A stretch of 64,000 nt of DNA from Gigantopelta aegis (GCF_016097555.1 NC_054703.1:2940081-3004080); one strand, 5' to 3'; positions 10,322-22,152 are shown, counted from the stretch's first letter. The notes: generated from the sequence alone by a model not told the origin. Numbers and translations: made by a program.

Positions 10322-10555
10322 GAAGGAAGGAAGGAAATGTTTTATTTAACAATGCACTCAACACATTTTATTTATGGTTATATGGCATCAGACATATGGT
10401 TAAGGACCACACAGATACTGAGAGAGGATACCTGCTGTTGCCACTTCATGGGCTACTCTTTTCGATTAGCAGCAAGGGATCTTTTATACGCACCATCCCA
10501 TAGACAGGATAGCACATACCACAGCATTTGATGTACCAGTCGTGGTGCACTGGCT
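10322..10555 (-). mobile_element. SINE-A, A1 tail, head missing
   Basis: (GGAA)n-rich 3' end, then the tail (ATGTTTTATTTAACAATGC) and core to GTGCACTGGCTGGAG, where similarity stops before the tRNA head. Confidence 0.88.
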
Positions 10556-10559
10556 GGAG

Positions 10560-11115
10560 TGACAAATGAATCAAAATGGTTTCTTGATCTTAGCTACATG
10601 TATATCTCATAAACAAATCCATAAATTTTTTTTAGATTAGGCAATAGGTATATTTTAATTACATATAGTGGTGGAAAATAAATTAGTTTCTAAAATTGTT
10701 AGTTAGATTTTTATTTGAGTTGCAGAAAAATTGACTTCTCACATTAATGGGTTTTTAATCTGGAATATTTTACTGACTTAGTAGGTGAGAATATGCAGAG
10801 TTGTCTGTAATTAAATCATGAACCAAATACATCATTTTAGTAACAAACGAGGCAGTAGCTACATCATTTTAGTAACAAACGAGGCAGTAGATAATTAATA
10901 AAAAATATATTTTATTAAAGTTACAACAAAAATATTTTCTAAAAGATTGATCCATAGTAGAATTTTATAATTAAATAGGCTCATGCTGTTCATGGCATGA
11001 TTTTCAAATTAGCTTTTGGAGAGATAATAAAATAATGAAATATGTTTGCCAGAGTCATGCAGTTTTAATTTGGATTTGGGGAACAGCTGCTTTAAACCCT
11101 GATTATATTAAATAA
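10560..11115. other. AT-rich intron 2 sequence
   Basis: Only a short direct duplication (GTAACAAACGAGGCAGTAG, twice near 10,840 and 10,870) stands out. Nothing exon-like. Confidence 0.5.
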
Positions 11116-11119
11116 ACTT

Positions 11120-11211
11120 CAAAGGCGTAGGAAGGTGCCAAAAAGAGGGGGCCCACACCTCCCCCCCCCCCCACACACACACATCCCTCCCCACACACAT
11201 ACACACACACA

Positions 11212-11248
<37 letters not shown>

Positions 11249-11300
11249 AACCATCACTGCTGCTACTGGATCATGAAAAGTGTTTGGGGGGGGGGGGCAC
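11120..11300. mobile_element. Partial hAT-like element with CA microsatellite
   Basis: GGCGTAGGAAGGTGCC at 11,123 matches one end of the family at 17,783 and 45,114, followed by C-tract, (CA)n and G-tract. The other end is not clear. ORFs here are simple-sequence artefacts. Confidence 0.45.
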
Positions 11301-11422
11301 ACGGAAGACCGATATATAGTCTGTCCGATATATAGTTTTCCAGACTTTTTTTTTTTTTTACAATGCCTCAAGATAATAAAGCTCACATGTTGTGTGCAGC
11401 ATAACCATATACAGTTACAGAC

Positions 11423-12005
11423 CAAGTTTGACTTTGATGGGAATATTTACTCATTTTTGACAGTATTTACCCATTTTTGACAGTGTTATGGTCAGATGAA
11501 GTTTGACTTTGATGGGAATATTTACCCATTTTTGACAGTGTTATGACCAGATGAAGTTTGACTTTGATGGGAATATTTACCCATTTTTGACAGTGTTATG
11601 ACCAGATGAAGTTTGACTTTGATGGGAATATTTACCCATTTTTGACAGTGTTATGACCAGATGAAGTTTGACTTTGATGGGAATATTTACCCATTTTTGA
11701 CAGTGTTATGACCAGATGAAGTTTGACTTTGATGGGAATATTTACCCATTTTTGACAGTGTTATGACCAGATGAAGTTTGACTTTGATGGGAATATTTAC
11801 CCATTTTTGACAGTGTTATGACCAGATGAAGTTTGACTTTGATGGGAATATTTACCCATTTTTGACAGTGTTATGACCAGATGAAGTTTGACTTTGATGG
11901 TAATATTTACTCATTTTTGACAGTGTTATGGTCAGATGAAGTTTGACTTTGATGGGAATATTTACCCATTTTTGACAGTGTTATGGCCAGATGAAGTTTG
12001 ACTTA
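11423..12005 (+). repeat. 55-bp minisatellite, ~10 copies
   Basis: Unit contains GTTTGACTTTGATGGGAATA and 'ccatttttgacagtgttatg', period 55 bp, nearly identical copies. The unit is a segment of the family L core ('aagtttgactttcatggcga' elsewhere). Confidence 0.95.
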
Positions 12006-12014
12006 CAGGAGAAT

Positions 12015-12530
12015 TTATTCAAGGGCCGCATGAAGTGGCAACAGCGGGTTTTTTCTCTCAATATCTGTGTGGTCCTTAACCATATGTCTGATGCCATATA
12101 ACCGTAAATTAGCCAGTGCTCCACAACTGGTGTAACAAAGACCGTGGTATGTACTATTCTGTCTGTGGAATGGTGCATATAAAAGATCCCTTGCTGCTAA
12201 TCGAAAAGAGTAGCCCATTAAGTGGAGACAGTGGGTTCCCTCTCTCAATATCTGTGTGGTCCTTAACCATATGTCTGACGCCATATAACCGTAAATTAGC
12301 CAGTGCTCCACAACTGGTGTAACAAAGACCGTGGTATGTACTATTCTGTCTGTGGAATGGTGCATATAAAAGATCCCTTGCTGCTAATCGAAAAGAGTAG
12401 CCCATTAAGTGGAGACAGTGGGTTTCCTCTCTCAATGTCTGTGTGGTCCTTAACCATATGTCTGATGCCATATAACTAAAAATAAAAGGTCTTGAATGCA
12501 TCGTTGAATAAAACATTTCCTTCTTCTTTA
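12015..12530 (+). repeat. SINE-A (A1) core-tail tandem, ~187-bp period
   Basis: Two and a half tandem copies of SINE-A core plus tail; 'gtaaattagccagtgctcca' recurs 187 bp apart. The last copy ends in the true A1 terminus. Confidence 0.88.
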
Positions 12531-12874
12531 TTCAAGGGCCGTAATTGTCAAAAATAGAATGTTTCCATGTTTGACAGCATTGTAGCCCTTGAAATTTGGG
12601 GCTCGGTAGGGGACACATACATATGTATTGCTTTAGTATATAGTACTCTCAAAATGCTTATTTTGTGGTGTTATTGTTGGTAGTGTGGTGGGATTTTTGT
12701 TAGGGTTTTTGTTGGTGTTTGTCTATTTTTTTGTTTATTTGTTTGGTGGGGTTTTTTTGTTGGTTTTTTTGGGGGGGTGGGGTAGTTCAGTGATTCCATG
12801 CCCACATACTAAATTACAAAGGGGTGAATTTTTGGTCACATGAAATGATTTTACCATATTTTGAATCTTTTCAG

Positions 12875-12919
12875 AGTGAATTGGCAGAACTCCTAAAGGA
12901 TCAAGTGAAGAAAAAGAAA
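12875..12919 (+). CDS. Exon 3 of coiled-coil gene
   Basis: Acceptor 'tttgaatcttttcag' and donor GTATGT, phase 0 on both sides. Encodes only 15 residues (74-88): SELAELLKDQVKKKK, an amphipathic helix ending in a basic cluster. Supported by phase continuity with exons 2 and 4. Confidence 0.75.
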
Positions 12920-13092
12920 GTATGTTTATTTATTTTGTTGAAAACATAACTTGGCAAGTTGAGTCATTGCGTTTGGGGGGCTGGGGGTGTTGTTAATGGT
13001 ATTTCTGACATTAACATTTCCAGTCAGTTGATAATTGATTAAATCTACTGCTTAAGGTTTTTAAATTGTGTAATGATCTCTGAAATTTGCAG

Positions 13093-13309
13093 ACACGCTC
13101 GCTTGATATACAGTCGGTCTGGGATCGATCCCCCTCAGTGGACCCATTGGGCTATTTCTCGTTCCAGCCAGTGCACCATAACTGGTATATCAAAGGCTGT
13201 GGTATGTGCTATCCTGTCTGTGAGATGGTGCATATAAAAGATCCACTACCAATAGCCAATGATTATTAAATCAATGTGCTCTAGTGGTGACATTAAACAA
13301 AACAAACTG
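13093..13309 (+). mobile_element. SINE-A, A2 tail, internally deleted
   Basis: B box (GGGATCGATCCCC), core, then a jump from ATATAAAAGATCC straight into CCAATAGCCAATGATT of the tail. Confidence 0.87.
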
Positions 13310-13369
13310 CTTTTTTAAAATTGAAATTTGTATAGCGAATCACTACACAATACTGAACAAAATGTTCCC

Positions 13370-13515
13370 TGATGGTATGTGCTACCTTGTCTGTGAGAAA
13401 GTGCATTTAAAAAAATCTCTTATGCCAGAATTACCAAATGATTGACCTCCAATTAATAGCCAGTAATTAATAAATCAATATGCTCTAGTGGTGTCATTAA
13501 TCAGAATAAACTTTA
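13370..13515 (+). mobile_element. SINE-A fragment, A2 tail, old
   Basis: Diverged core (GGTATGTGCTACCTTGTCTG) and tail (AATATGCTCTAGTGGTGTC), ending 31 bp before exon 4. Confidence 0.75.
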
Positions 13516-13546
13516 AACTTTTCTTTGTCTTGTTTGTGAATTTCAG

Positions 13547-13630
13547 TATCAGCAGCAGGTGACGATATTCGTGGTTGGTTTCCAAGATGTGTGTGGTCAG
13601 CGGCTCACCCTGCTCAAACAAGTCAATGAG
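13547..13630 (+). CDS. Exon 4 of coiled-coil gene
   Basis: Acceptor 'cttgtttgtgaatttcag', donor GTGAGA, phase 0 on both sides. Encodes residues 89-116, YQQQVTIFVVGFQDV at the start and LLKQVNE at the end. TIFVVGF is the most hydrophobic stretch of the protein, too short for a membrane span. The last 18 bases plus the first 8 of the intron recur exactly in the downstream minisatellite. Confidence 0.82.
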
Positions 13631-14388
13631 GTGAGATTGTCACAGTAAAGAGATTGTCACAGTAAAGAGATTGTCACAGAAATGTAGTGAGATTGTCACA
13701 GTACAGGTAGTGAGATTGTCACAGTACAGGTAGTGTATTGTCACAGTACAGGTAGTGAGATTGTCACAGTACAGGTAGTGTATTGTCACAGTACAGGTAG
13801 TGAGATTGTCTCAGTACAGGTAGTGAGATTGTCACAGTCAAGAGCTTGTCACAGTACAGGTAGTGAGATTGTCACAGTAAAGGTAGTGAGATTGTCACAG
13901 TAAAGAGACTGTCACAGTACAGGTAGTGAGATTGTCACAGTATAGGTAGTGAGATTGTCACAGTAAAGGCAGTGAGATTGTCACAGTAAAGGTAGTGAGA
14001 TTGTCACAGTAAAGAGACTGTCACAGTACAGGTAGTGAGATTGTCATAGTAAAGGTAGTGAGATTGTCACAGTACAGGTAGTGAGATTGTCACAGTACAG
14101 GTAGTGAGATTGTCACAGTATAGGTAGTTAGATTGTCACAGTAAAGCTAGTGAGATTGTCACAGTATAGGTAGTGAGATTGTCACAGTAAAGGTAGTGAG
14201 ATTGTCACAGTATAGGTAGTGAGATTGTCACAGTAAAGGTAGTGAGATTGTCACAGTACAGGTAGTGAGATTGTCACAGTAAAGGTAGTGACATTGTCAC
14301 AGGACAGGTAGTGATATTATTACAGTAAAGGTAGTGGGATTATCACAATAAAGGTAGTGAGATTTTCACAGTAAAGGTAGTAATACTC
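13631..14388 (+). repeat. ~22-bp minisatellite starting at the exon 4 donor
   Basis: Starts at the first intron base (GTGAGATTGTCACAGT) and repeats it as TAGTGAGATTGTCACAGTA with 'cagg', 'aagg' and 'aaga' variants for about 750 bp. Confidence 0.95.
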
Positions 14389-17095
14389 AAACAAGTCAAT
14401 GAGGTGAGATTATCACATAAAGGTAGCAATATTGTCACAGTAAAGGTAGCAATATTGTCACATTAAAGCTAGTGATACTCAAACAAGTCGATGGGGTGAG
14501 ATTGTCACATTAAAGATAGTGATAGTCAAACGAGTCAATGGGGTGAGATTGTCAGATTAAAGATAGTGATAGTCAAACGAGTCAATGGGGTGAGATTGTC
14601 ACATTAAAGGTAGTGATAGTCAAACAAGTCAATGAGGTGAGATTGTCACATTAAAGATAGTGATAGTCAAACAAGTCAATGGGGTGAGATTGTCACATTA
14701 AAGGTAGTGATATTCAAACGAGTCAATGAGGTGAGATTGTCACATTAAAGTTAGTGATATTCAAACAAGTCAATGGGGTGAGATTGTCACATTAAAGGTA
14801 GTGATATTCAAACGAGTCAGTGGGGGTGAGATTGTCACATTAAAGACAGTGATAGTCAAACGAGTCAGTGGGGTGAGATTGTCACATTAAAGGTAGTGAT
14901 ATTCAAACGAGTCAGTGGGGGTGAGATTGTCACATTAAAGACAGTGATAGTCAAATGAGTCAATGGGGTGAGATTGTCACATTAAAGATGGTGATAGTCA
15001 AACAAGTCAATGGGGTGAGATTGTCACATTAAAGGTAGTGATAGTCAAACGAGTCAGTGGGGTGAGATTGTCACATTAAAGACAGTGATAGTCAAACGAG
15101 TCAATGGGGTGAGATTGTCACATTAAAGACAGTGATAGTCAAACGAGTCAATGGGGTGAGATTGTCACATTAAAGACGGTGATAGTCAAACGAGTCAATG
15201 GGGTGAGATTGTCACATTAAAGGTGGTGATAGTCAAACAAGTCAATGGGGTGAGATTGTCACATTAAAGATGGTGATAGTCAAACGAGTCAATGGGGTGA
15301 GATTGTCACATTAAAGATGGTGATAGTCAAACAAGTCAATGGGGTGAGATTGTCACATTAAAGGTAGTGATAGTCAAACGAGTCAGTGGGGTGAGATTGT
15401 CACATTAAAGACAGTGATAGTCAAACAAGTCAATGGGGTGAGATTGTCACATTAAAGACAGTGATAGTCAAACGAGTCAATGGGGTGAGATTGTCACATT
15501 AAAGATGGTGATAGTCAAACGAGTCAATGGGGTGAGATTGTCACATTAAAGGTGGTGATAGTCAAACGAGTCAATGGGGTGAGATTGTCACATTAAAGAT
15601 GGTGATAGTCAAACGAGTCAATGGGGTGAGATTGTCACATTAAAGATGGTGATAGTCAAACGAGTCAATGGGGTGAGATTGTCACATTAAAGATGGTGAT
15701 AGTCAAACAAGTCAATGGGGTGAGATTGTCACATTAAAGATGGTGATAGTCAAACAAGTCAATGAGGTGAGATTGTCACATTAAAGATAGTGATAGTCAA
15801 ACAAGTCAATGGGGTGAGATTGTCACATTAAAGATAGTGATAGTCAAACAAGTCAATGGGGTGAGATTGTCACATTAAAGGTAGTGATATTCAAACGAGT
15901 CAATGGGGTAAGATTGTCACATTAAAGGTAGAGATAGTCAAACGAGTCAATGGGGTGATATTGTCACATTAAAGGTAGTGATAGTCAAACGAGTCAGTGG
16001 GGTGAGATTGTCACATTAAAGACAGTGATAGTCAAACGAGTCAATGGGGTGAGATTGTCACATTAAAGACAGTGATAGTCAAACGAGTCAATGGGGTGAG
16101 ATTGTCACATTAAAGACGGTGATAGTCAAACGAGTCAATGGGGTGAGATTGTCACATTAAAGACGGTGATAGTCAAACGAGTCAATGGGGTGAGATTGTC
16201 ACATTAAAGACGGTGATAGTCAAACGAGTCAATGGGGTGAGATTGTCACATTAAAGACGGTGATAGTCAAACGAGTCAATGGGGTGAGATTGTCACATTA
16301 AAGACGGTGATAGTCAAACGAGTCAATGGGGTGAGATTGTCACATTAAAGACGGTGATAGTCAAACGAGTCAATGGGGTGAGATTGTCACATTAAAGACG
16401 GTGATAGTCAAACGAGTCAATGGGGTGAGATTGTCACATTAAAGACGGTGATAGTCAAACGAGTCAATGGGGTGAGATTGTCACATTAAAGACGGTGATA
16501 GTCAAACGAGTCAATGGGGTGAGATTGTCACATTAAAGACGGTGATAGTCAAACGAGTCAATGGGGTGAGATTGTCACATTAAAGACGGTGATAGTCAAA
16601 CGAGTCAATGGGGTGAGATTGTCACATTAAAGACGGTGATAGTCAAACGAGTCAATGGGGTGAGATTGTCACATTAAAGACGGTGATAGTCAAACGAGTC
16701 AATGGGGTGAGATTGTCACATTAAAGGTAGTGATATTCAAACAAGTCAATGGGGTGAGATTGTCACATTAAAGGTAGTGATATTCAAACCAGTCAATGGG
16801 GTGAGATTGTCACATTAAAGGTAGAGATAGTCAAACGAGTCAATGGGGTGAGATTGTCACATTAAAGGTAGTGATATTCAAACAAGTCAATGGGGTGAGA
16901 TTGTCACATTAAAGGTAGAGATATTCAAACAAGTCAATGGGGTGAGATTGTCACATTAAAGGTAGAGATATTCAAACAAGTCAATGGGGTGAGATTGTCA
17001 CATTAAAGGTAGAGATAGTCAAACAAGTCAATGGGGTGAGATTGTCACATTAAAGGTAGTGATATTCAAACAAGTCAATGGGGTAAGATTGTTAT
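14388..17095 (+). repeat. 47-bp minisatellite carrying copies of the exon 4 / intron 4 junction
   Basis: About 57 units. The first unit contains CTCAAACAAGTCAATGAG followed by GTGAGATT, identical to the last 18 exonic bases and donor of exon 4. Later units read CAAACGAGTCAATGGGGTGA. Unit subtypes differ just after CACATTAAAG (GACGG, GATGG, GACAG, GGTAG) and are clustered. A block near 16,090-16,720 is about a dozen identical GACGG units. The array stops ~20 bp before the exon 5 acceptor. Confidence 0.97.
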
Positions 17096-17113
17096 ATTAT
17101 TTGTTTTTTCCAG

Positions 17114-17310
17114 TTCTTTATGGAAAACTCAAAGTCGATCGAGGATGAGGACTGGTTTCCAAAGACTCCTGACCTTGACCTTGATGACGTACAGGACTCC
17201 ATCGAGGAGTCCCTCGACACAGCTTACACCCTGACGCGGCGACTCGGGGAACTGAACCGCGAGATCGTCGATTATCTCGCCACGTACGCAGAGAAGAAGG
17301 CTTCGAGCAA
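17114..17310 (+). CDS. Exon 5 of coiled-coil gene
   Basis: Acceptor 'ttgttttttccag', donor GTAAGC, entering in phase 0 and leaving in phase 2. Encodes residues 117-181 plus two bases of K182: FFMENSKSIEDEDWF at the start, a strongly acidic run (DLDLDDVQDSIEES), then a helix-prone region with RRLGELNREIVDYL. Highest GC of all exons. The last codon AA|A is completed by exon 6, giving ASSK-GKKKLEK. Confidence 0.85.
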
Positions 17311-17351
17311 GTAAGCATGTCTCACAGTGACGTTCATTGGTTCAGGGTATT

Positions 17352-17550
17352 AGTGGGCGGGATATAGGCCAGTGAAAAAATGCTCGCTTGATGTGTGGAT
17401 GGTCTAGGAACGATCCCCATCAGTGGACCCATTGGGCTATTTCTCGTCCAGCTAGTTCTAAGACTATACGTCAAAATTAACAAATGTTTGACATCCAAAA
17501 GCCGAACATTATTAAATCAATGTGCTCAGTGGTGTTGTTAAACAAAACAT
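17352..17550 (+). mobile_element. SINE-A, A2 tail, core-deleted
   Basis: Head (GGCGGGATATAGGCCAGTG, GAACGATCCCCATC) followed by a deleted core and A2 tail (CAGTGGTGTTGTTAAAC). Confidence 0.82.
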
Positions 17551-17782
17551 TGTTTCATTGTTTCATGTTTTTTACCTGATTATGTTTAGTTTTATACTGA
17601 CGAAACGTAGAATATTTTAAATGTTTTAATGTAAATTTTAAGGTGGTTTCGGTGGAAAGGTTTTATCTTTGTTTCAAAACAGGAGGCTGTTTATAATGCT
17701 ATAGTTTCCATAAACTCTGTAACATGTGCTGCATATCGTGTTACCATACATTTCAGCTTTACTGGTCTATCACAGATCCATG

Positions 17783-17917
17783 ATCACTGGTGTAGGAAGA
17801 GGGGGGCAAGGTGGGGGGGCATGTGTCCCCCTCTTTTCAGATATTTTGCTATATATTTGCTTTATAATAGTGTAAAAGTGTGTAAATATAAAAGTGTGCC
17901 CTTCCTACACCACTGAT
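17783..17917 (+). mobile_element. hAT-like MITE (CACTGGTGTAGGAAG ends)
   Basis: Left CACTGGTGTAGGAAG and right CTTCCTACACCACTG are inverted. Interior 'cagatattttgctatatatt' and 'gtgtaaatataaaagtgtgc' match the element at 45,114-45,262. Confidence 0.85.
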
Positions 17918-18047
17918 AATAGACCATTTGTGACTAAAAAAAAAAGAGTAAAGTTTTCATAAAAATTGCCATTGATCTATAGCCATTTGAGATAGTGGGA
18001 GACACCATTTTGAATTTATCTTTAGTTACGGAGTTGTCTCCTTTGAC

Positions 18048-18384
18048 TTAGGGCGGGATGTAGCCCAGTGGTAAAGCACTCGCTTGATGCGCAGTCAGTT
18101 TAGGATCGATCCCCATCAGTGGGCCTATTGGGCTATTTCTCGCTCCAGCCAGTGCACCACAACTGGTACATCAACGGCCGTAGTTTGTGCTATCCTGTCT
18201 GTGGGATGGTGCATATAAAAGATCTCTTGCTGCCAATCGAAAAGAGTAGCCCATGAAGTATTGACAGTGGGTTTCCTCTCTCGATATCTGTGTGGTCCTT
18301 AACCATATGTCTGATGCCATATAACCGTAAATAAAATGTGTTGAGTGCATTGTTAAATAAAACATTTCCTTCCTTTCTTTGACC
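18048..18384 (+). mobile_element. SINE-A, full length, A1 tail
   Basis: Complete order: A box (GTAGCCCAGTGGTAAAGC), B box (GGATCGATCCCC), core, 'gccatataaccgtaaataaa', terminus ATTGTTAAATAAAACATTTC and CTTT repeats. A good reference copy for the family. Confidence 0.93.
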
Positions 18385-18530
18385 CATGATTGACATTGCA
18401 GTCTCAAGACTGATGACGTTACCACAGAGATTGGTTGCTAGTATCTAAAATTTAGTCTGCAGTAACTTTCAGTATTTTGACTGGGATTTTGTTGAATTCA
18501 AATATAAATAATAGTAATATTATTACAAAG

Positions 18531-18911
18531 TTAAAGGGACAGGCCCTAGTGTTTAAACACTACAGCATATTGTTCACTATTAGAACCGTTTACGATCACT
18601 GAACTCAAACATTACTTATATTGCATTCTTTAGATTGTCCATTTCCGTAGAACCGAAGTGTTTTTGGTCATTCTGGTGTTTCTAATACCAAAAAATAGCA
18701 TTTTGAATATTTATAAAACCGCACGCTCGTCTGAGAAGTAGCGGTTTATTGATTCGAGTTCTAGTCTATTTTTAAAGAATATTTCCCGTTTTAATGTCAC
18801 AGACTCATCTTTCTCTCTATTGTAACTTTATCCAAATGAGTTACAGGTTTGTAAATTTACTAAACTTAGTGTCCGTTTTTACGGGTTAAAAACTAGGGTG
18901 TGCGTCTTTAA
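18531..18911 (+). mobile_element. TTAA-flanked TIR element, family D
   Basis: TTAA at both edges, ends AGGGACAGGCCCTAG and CTAGGGTGTGCGTCT. About 370 bp, no ORF. Confidence 0.85.
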
Positions 18912-19013
18912 CACATAAAAGAGCATATTCCTTTATGGGGCAAAAAAAATATCAATTATAATATTCATGAATCTACAAACTGTGGTGGGGTGGGTCTATG
19001 CCAGTGTATCATT

Positions 19014-19637
19014 TTAAAGTGACAGACCCTAGTTTTTAAACACTATGGCATGTTTTTAACTATTAGAACCATTTTTAATAATTGAAATAAGACGTTTAGA
19101 TTTTATTGTTCAGATTATCCATGTCCGTACATCCAAAGTGTTTCTGGTCATCCTGGTGTTTCTAATACTATGAAATGCATTTTTCATATTTTAAAAAATG
19201 TATGTACCTCTGAGAAGTAACAGTTAAGGATACAAGATCTAGTCTGTTTCTAAATATAAAGGGTATTCCCCTATTTCAACGTCACTGACTCTTATTTCAC
19301 TCTATCCATAACTGGTTCAACAAAGGCCATGGTTTGTGCTATCCTGCCTGTGGGAAGCACAAATAAACGATCCCTTGCTGCTAATCGGAAGAGTAGCCCA
19401 TGCAGTGGCGACAGCGGGTTTCCTCTCAAAATCTGTGTGGTCCGTAACCATATGTCTGACGCCATATAACCGTAAATAAAATGTGTTGAGTGCGTCGTTA
19501 AATAAAACATTTCTTTCTTTCTTTCTTATTTCACTATATATTGTAACTTTTTTAACAAATGTGATAACAGGTTTGCAGATTAACCAAACTTAGTATCTGT
19601 TATTTTCATGGCTTGAAAGTAGGATCTGTGTGTTTAA
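19014..19637 (+). mobile_element. TTAA-flanked TIR element, family D, with nested SINE
   Basis: TTAA at 19,014 and 19,634. Interior collinear with the copies at 18,531 and 19,939, except for a SINE inserted at about 19,304-19,524. Confidence 0.83.
19304..19524 (+). mobile_element. Chimeric-core SINE, A1 tail, nested in family D
   Basis: Core variant 'aactggttcaacaaaggcca' and GGGAAGCACAAATAAACG (the A/B chimera type) with an A1 tail. 'cttatttcact' on both sides is the target duplication. Confidence 0.85.
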
Positions 19638-19938
19638 AACACAAAATGTTGATAAAAGTACTCCTTACCAAATAAACATTTTGGATGTTTAAAATTAACA
19701 CAGTGGTAGGTGGGGGTGCCAAAATGAGTAGTGTTTGTACATATGTGAAAATATTGGTAGTTGTAAACGGTTCTCAAAAATAAAGGAGGAGGGGGCTGGG
19801 GTTGTACCAAGAAATATTAAAAAAATTATTGATAATTGCCGGGTTTTATTTGTAAAATTTGACTTGATGCCCATGGCTTTGTCTTTGGGAATTTTAGCTT
19901 TGTTTTACTAAATATTTGGAATTTTCAGTTTCATTTCA

Positions 19939-20317
19939 TTAAAGGGATATACCCTAGTTTTTAAACACTAAGGTATATTTTTGACTATTAGAGCCATTTT
20001 TGATAACTGAAATCAAACATTACTTAGATTTTATTGTTTAGATTATCCATTTCCGTACATTCGAAGTGTTTTTGGTCATCCTAGTGTTTTTAATATCACA
20101 AAATACATTTCTCATATTTTTAAAAGCACACATGCATCTGAGAAGTAACAGTTGTGCAATTAAGTTTTAGTCTATTTTTAGAGGGTATTTCACCATTTCA
20201 AAGACACAGACTCATGTTTCACTCAATTGTAACTTTATCCAAATGTATTACAGGTTAGTAGATTAACTAAACTTAGTGTTAATTTTCACAGGTTGAAACT
20301 AGGGTATGTCCCTTTAA
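19939..20317 (+). mobile_element. TTAA-flanked TIR element, family D
   Basis: TTAA at 19,939 and 20,314. Ends AGGGATATACCCTAG and CTAGGGTATGTCCCT are near-perfect inverted repeats. Third family D copy within 1.8 kb. Confidence 0.88.
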
Positions 20318-20439
20318 ACTAATTAAGTTAAAATTTAAAAGAGTAATACTATATATATACATTGTATATACATTGTACTTGTAATGTATTAAAATTAATG
20401 CATCTATTTTACATTATGAAGGAGGGCAATCTAATTAAG

Positions 20440-20960
20440 CTCCACTATTACCTGTGGATCTAACAGCAGCCCGTTGCAGCTCATGTCCCGTTGACCTTTC
20501 ATTCAACCAATCAAAACCTTACTTGCAAAATCATGCCAGTGATTTGAAAAGAATTTGAAAACATTCGGGATTATGCCGAGGGTATACGAAATGATTCGGG
20601 TGAATTACGAAGTATGCCGGAAACTAATTGCAAGATATCATTTTATATAAAATTTGTTTCAAGATGAAAAAACCCAATGTGATGGTATAGCCATAAAATC
20701 TGTTTATACTAGTATACAATCCAGAGTTTATTACTGTACTTTCCCCCCTGTTTTTTTCAATGTTGAAATAGACCAACAAGTTCGCCTATTGCATAAATAG
20801 CCTCACCTGATATTTTTAGAATTTGTATGCTCTCGAAAAACGCTATAAAAAGCGAAGTGTAATTGGTCGATATTTAAATTGTTATTCATAGATGAAATGT
20901 CACCTGGACATGGGAGTCCACGCAATGCTGTTAGATCTACTGGTAGACCAGTAGAGCTAA
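20440..20960. other. Unassigned segment with raised GC
   Basis: Contains a CpG-bearing stretch (GGGATTATGCCGAGGGTATA, 'acgaaatgattcgggtgaat') and a 65-codon open frame from 20,879. No homology to other parts of the window, no coherent splice sites in frame with the gene. Could be an old element or a regulatory segment. Confidence 0.35.
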
Positions 20961-21149
20961 TTTTAATCGGATTGAGTGGAGGGAAAGAGTGTTTGTCAAG
21001 TGTTATGTATTATTTTAAAAATATATCTTCATATAATAATAAAAAAAGGAATTATTTACATTCAGATTGGTAATTTTAGGGGTCCAAAATGGAGAATAAA
21101 AAATGACATAGCCTTTTGGGGAATAGTGGGAAATGATGCCGATTATTGG

Positions 21150-21540
21150 AATCATGGGCGTCGATCGGTAGAGGACAAGGGGGACACGTCCCCCTCACTT
21201 TTCAACGCCAGGGGACAATCTATATAAATGTCCCCCCCCCCCCACTTTTTCGTTTAGCAAAAGCAGCAACAACAACAACACCAACAACAACAGCAGCAAC
21301 AACAACAACAACAACAAAAAAAAGAAAGAAAAAAAGTGACACACGACGTACTGTTTTTAAACTGTTGGAGATCAACGTTTTCATTTGCAATTTGGATTTG
21401 TTTTCATGAATTAAAATTTTAACCACTAATGTGTAGCTTTATGATTTTTAATCACATTCCTTTATCACACACATACACACACAGACACACACACACACCC
21501 AGACACACACACACACACACACAGACACACACACACACAG

Positions 21541-21572
<32 letters not shown>

Positions 21573-21618
21573 ACACACTCTCACTTTTAAAGCCGGATTG
21601 ATGCCCATGATCGGAATT
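21150..21618. mobile_element. Inverted-end element full of microsatellites
   Basis: Left ATCATGGGCGTCGATCGG and right CCGGATTGATGCCCATGAT are inverted copies with a few changes. Inside: C-tract, (CAA)n at ~21,262-21,318 and (CA)n with CAGA interruptions at ~21,465-21,580. Confidence 0.65.
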
Positions 21619-22049
21619 TAGAAACATAGGTGAGAGGAACAATCCTCAAAAACGAGTGCTGTACTGTTAGTTAGTTTTTATTCAGACTGTTGTTCAATCC
21701 AGCAGTGTTTTGACTGGACAAGAAAGTCATGCAATAGTGTAACACTGTGCAGGCCTGTGCATAATAAACAGGTTTCTTCTTTCGTCTGTGCATTTCCTGA
21801 TGTGTTATTGAATCTCTTTAGAATGACCGAGGAAATGGCTTTCAAGTAAGTAACAGCCATGGTAAAATTTATTGTATTGCCATGGTTACCAAATAATATT
21901 GCCCTATTTTGTTTACCAGGTGCATTCTTGTTCCACACTTAAAAGAGACTTAATTAGCCTATATATTAAAAATAATTGAACATTTTTTAAAATAGCCACC
22001 AATATTGCATTCAATAATTTATTGCATATGTAATGTTCATCTAGTGTAT

Positions 22050-22152
22050 AATTTAATTTAATTTAATTTAATTTAAATTTAAATTTAAATTTAATTTTAA
22101 TTTTAATTTTAATTTTAATTTTAATTTTAATTTTAATTTTAATTTAATTTCA
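22050..22152. repeat. (TTTAA)n / (TTTTAA)n microsatellite
   Basis: 100 bp of AATTTAATTT passing into AATTTTAATTTT units, a shift of unit length within one array. Confidence 0.93.

Larger units (their letters stand above)
11300..12660 (+). mobile_element. Family L element, interrupted
   Basis: Starts in 'atatagttttccagactttt', includes the 55-bp array, then a SINE cluster (12,020-12,530), and resumes with GGTAGGGGACACATAC and 'tgctttagtatatagtactc', the usual right end of family L (compare 59,150-59,200). Confidence 0.65.
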
